In this document: one piece after another, positions 23,735 through 24,947 of the stretch
Position numbering within the stretch: position 1 is the stretch's first letter
How the letters are laid out: every line of letters begins with the position of its first letter
Source of the DNA: Lutibacter sp.
GTDB taxonomy: Bacteria; Bacteroidota; Bacteroidia; Flavobacteriales; Flavobacteriaceae
Direction: 5' to 3'
Assembly: GCA_030599055.1 (NCBI GenBank)
Contig: JAUVOS010000005.1
Span: 1-24,947 of the forward strand
Length of the DNA: 24,947 nucleotides
Made by a program: the position numbers and the translations under genes
Notes under the pieces: generated by a model
The model's input: only the letters and a program-made list of their open reading frames with translations
Told to the model about the DNA's origin: nothing
Database searches by the model: none

Positions 23735-23773
23735 ATAATCCTGTATATCATTGATATACAGGATTATGTATTT
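23735..23773 (+). terminator. Long palindrome with T tract behind the tRNA-Val tail copy
   Basis: Arms 23735-23750 and 23752-23766 plus one base are reverse complements over 15-16 bp, with almost no loop. ATTTTT follows at 23769-23773. It starts directly after the duplicated tail. It reads as a strong terminator, or as a palindrome stopping transcription from both sides. Confidence 0.65.
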
Positions 23774-23936
23774 TTACAACTTTGAGAGTTAATATTTTTT
23801 CCTTACTTTACTTTTCTCTATCAAACAGTTTCTAGGTTGTTTTTTAATACATCCTTTTTTGTATTATTCGTATTCAATGACTTGAATAATCCTGTCTTTA
23901 TATTATGGTATTTTATTTTGAAATTAATAAGGTTGC

Positions 23937-23992
23937 TGATTACAATCATTTATTCTGATGATTACAATCATTTATTCTGATGATTACTATCA
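23937..23992 (+). promoter_or_regulatory. Three tandem TGAT-N4-ATCA operator-like boxes
   Basis: TGATTACAATCA at 23937-23948 and 23959-23970, and TGATTACTATCA at 23981-23992, lie exactly 22 bases apart. The third box differs only in the central spacer; both TGAT and ATCA arms are kept. The pattern matches the core of FNR/CRP-family sites (TTGAT-N4-ATCAA). The third box directly abuts the -33 element of the next promoter, and its centre is near -41 to -44 from the predicted start. Confidence 0.6.
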
Positions 23993-24023
23993 TTTCTTAA
24001 TTGTCAATTTTGAATTAACTTTG
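23993..24023 (+). promoter_or_regulatory. Sigma-A promoter upstream of the FG-GAP gene
   Basis: TTTC (23993-23996, one mismatch to TTTG), a 19-base spacer, then a perfect TAACTTTG (24016-24023). The start site is predicted near 24028-24031. The weak -33 box next to three operator-like sites suits an activated promoter. Confidence 0.6.
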
Positions 24024-24060
24024 TCATTGAAATCAATATAAAAACTTAACAAAACCAGTT

Positions 24061-24095
24061 AACTCTTTGTGCAAATGGACACAAGCGAGTTTTTT
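24061..24095 (+). terminator. Terminator-like hairpin in the leader of the FG-GAP gene
   Basis: AACTC (24061-24065) pairs with GAGTT (24087-24091), and TTGTG (24067-24071) with CACAA (24080-24084). The loop is 8 bases and a small asymmetric internal loop separates the stems. A six-T run (24090-24095) follows. It falls about 65 bases after the predicted start and 68 bases before the ATG, so it may be an attenuator or the end of a short RNA. Confidence 0.5.
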
Positions 24096-24162
24096 GTTAT
24101 TAGATATATATTATAATTATATCAAATGTTTTTTAATTTTAATCTTTTAAGGCTATTAAGTT

Positions 24163-24947
24163 ATGTTTAAAACCAAACTTCCTCTCGTGTTTTTCTTTTT
24201 TTTGTTTATTTCAAATAATATTGATGCTCAAATTGGCCCCCAACAAATTATAACAACAAATGCAGATGGCGCATTTTCAGTTTACGCCACAGATATAGAT
24301 GGAGATGGAGATATGGATGTGCTTTCTGCATCTGTATTAGATTCTAAAATAGCATGGTATGAAAATACGGATGGGCTAGGAAATTTTGCTCCCCAACAAA
24401 TAATTTCAACTGATGCAATTAATGCAACATCTGTATATGCCATCGACTTAGATGGTGATAGCGATATGGATGTTCTTTCAGCTTCTTTAAATGATGATAA
24501 AATAGCATGGTATGAAAATACCGATGGACTAGGTAATTTTGGTTCCCAGCAAATTATAACAACTGATGCAGATAATGCAATTTCTGTATATGCGACTGAT
24601 ATTGACGGAGATGGAGATAAAGATGTTCTTTCTGCTTCCTCTGATGATAATAAAATAGCCTGGTATGAAAACACAAATGGGCTGGGTAATTTTGGTGTTC
24701 AACAAATTATTACCACAGATGCAGAAAGTGCCAATTCAGTTTATGCGTCTGATATTGACGGAGATGGTGATATGGATGTACTCTCTGCATCTGGAAATGA
24801 TTCTAGAATAGCCTGGTATGAAAATACCGATGGACTAGGTAATTTTGGTTCCCAGCAAATTATAACAACTGATGCAAATAATGCTACTTCTGTATATGCG
24901 ACTGATATTGACGGAGATGGTGATATGGAAGTGCTTTCTGCTTCTGC
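24163..24947 (+). CDS. Secreted FG-GAP/VCBS repeat protein (3' end outside window)
   Basis: The frame opens at ATG 24163 and is open to the last base (261 codons shown). Residues 1-22 are a signal peptide (MFKTKLP, a Phe-rich core, then IDA before Gln), so the product is exported. Five tandem repeats of 51 residues (153 bp) follow, each with QQII(T/S)T, SVYATDIDGDGDMDVLSAS and KIAWYENTDGLGNFG. The D-x-D-G-D-x-D segment is the Ca2+-binding loop of FG-GAP/VCBS repeats, which build beta-propeller blades. Such proteins in flavobacteria are often surface or secreted adhesins, commonly with a C-terminal type IX secretion signal; that end is not in the window. The repeats are very similar in DNA, which makes copy number prone to change. 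Binding partner unknown. Confidence 0.9.
   Translation, partial: MFKTKLPLVFFFFLFISNNIDAQIGPQQIITTNADGAFSVYATDIDGDGDMDVLSASVLDSKIAWYENTDGLGNFAPQQIISTDAINATSVYAIDLDGDSDMDVLSASLNDDKIAWYENTDGLGNFGSQQIITTDADNAISVYATDIDGDGDKDVLSASSDDNKIAWYENTNGLGNFGVQQIITTDAESANSVYASDIDGDGDMDVLSASGNDSRIAWYENTDGLGNFGSQQIITTDANNATSVYATDIDGDGDMEVLSAS

Larger units (their letters stand above)
23774..24162. other. Gene-free upstream region of the FG-GAP gene
   Basis: No gene is seen. The region holds a perfect 7-N4-7 palindrome (TATTCAA 23871-23877, TGAC, TTGAATA 23882-23888), then three TGAT-N4-ATCA boxes, a promoter and a terminator-like hairpin, each listed separately. The last 67 bases before ATG 24163 are AT-rich, without a Shine-Dalgarno or a second clear promoter. 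Confidence 0.6.

Noticed and set aside
24282..24674. A 130-codon antisense frame inside the FG-GAP gene
   Set aside because: Its periodic Ser/Pro-rich product is the mirror of the 153-bp sense repeats.

Overview
This AT-rich window comes from the chromosome of a member of the Bacteroidota, most likely a marine-type flavobacterium. Three things point there. The proteins are flavobacterial in type (DUF3467 directly after rpoC, short bS21, NhaB, an ExbB/ExbD/TonB/FolC cluster, secreted proteins cleaved at xA|Q). Several promoters match the Bacteroidota sigma-A pattern TTTG-N19-TAnnTTTG. Almost no gene has a Shine-Dalgarno sequence; rpsU is the striking exception.

Layout. 1-1279 (minus): 5' part of a secreted protein with two near-identical 171-residue domains followed by a purple-acid-phosphatase-like N-terminal domain. 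1402-15403 (minus): one very long gene-expression cluster. In transcription order it is promoter, tRNA-Thr(TGT), tRNA-Tyr(GTA), tRNA-Gly(TCC), tRNA-Thr(GGT), tuf, tRNA-Trp(CCA), secE, nusG, rplK, rplA, rplJ, rplL, rpoB, rpoC, a DUF3467 gene and a strong terminator. Upstream on the same strand lie hpf, an interrupted xerC and rpsU. From about 17436 the genes are on the plus strand: anmK (peptidoglycan recycling), nhaB (Na+/H+ antiport), exbB-exbD-tonB (energy for TonB-dependent outer-membrane transport), folC, tRNA-Val, and the 5' part of a secreted FG-GAP/VCBS repeat protein that runs off the window.

The genes themselves are mostly conserved; the unusual material lies between them. (1) Copies of tRNA 3' ends follow three tRNA genes: Trp (two copies in a 77-bp tandem repeat), Gly and Val. 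This resembles the rtT repeats behind E. coli tyrT, and two of the three loci share an internal motif next to REP-like sequence. (2) xerC has one in-frame TAA just before its last two catalytic residues, while the rest of the reading frame downstream is intact. (3) rpsU carries a strong Shine-Dalgarno, as expected if bS21 controls its own translation in ribosomes that hide the anti-SD. (4) Three TGAT-N4-ATCA boxes at exact 22-bp spacing abut a promoter, followed by a terminator-like hairpin before the FG-GAP gene. (5) Eight TTTAAGG heptamers begin inside the exbB stop codon. (6) Hairpins sit at the 5' end of the long operon and between rplL and rpoB.

No IS element, prophage, CRISPR array or obvious defence system is visible.
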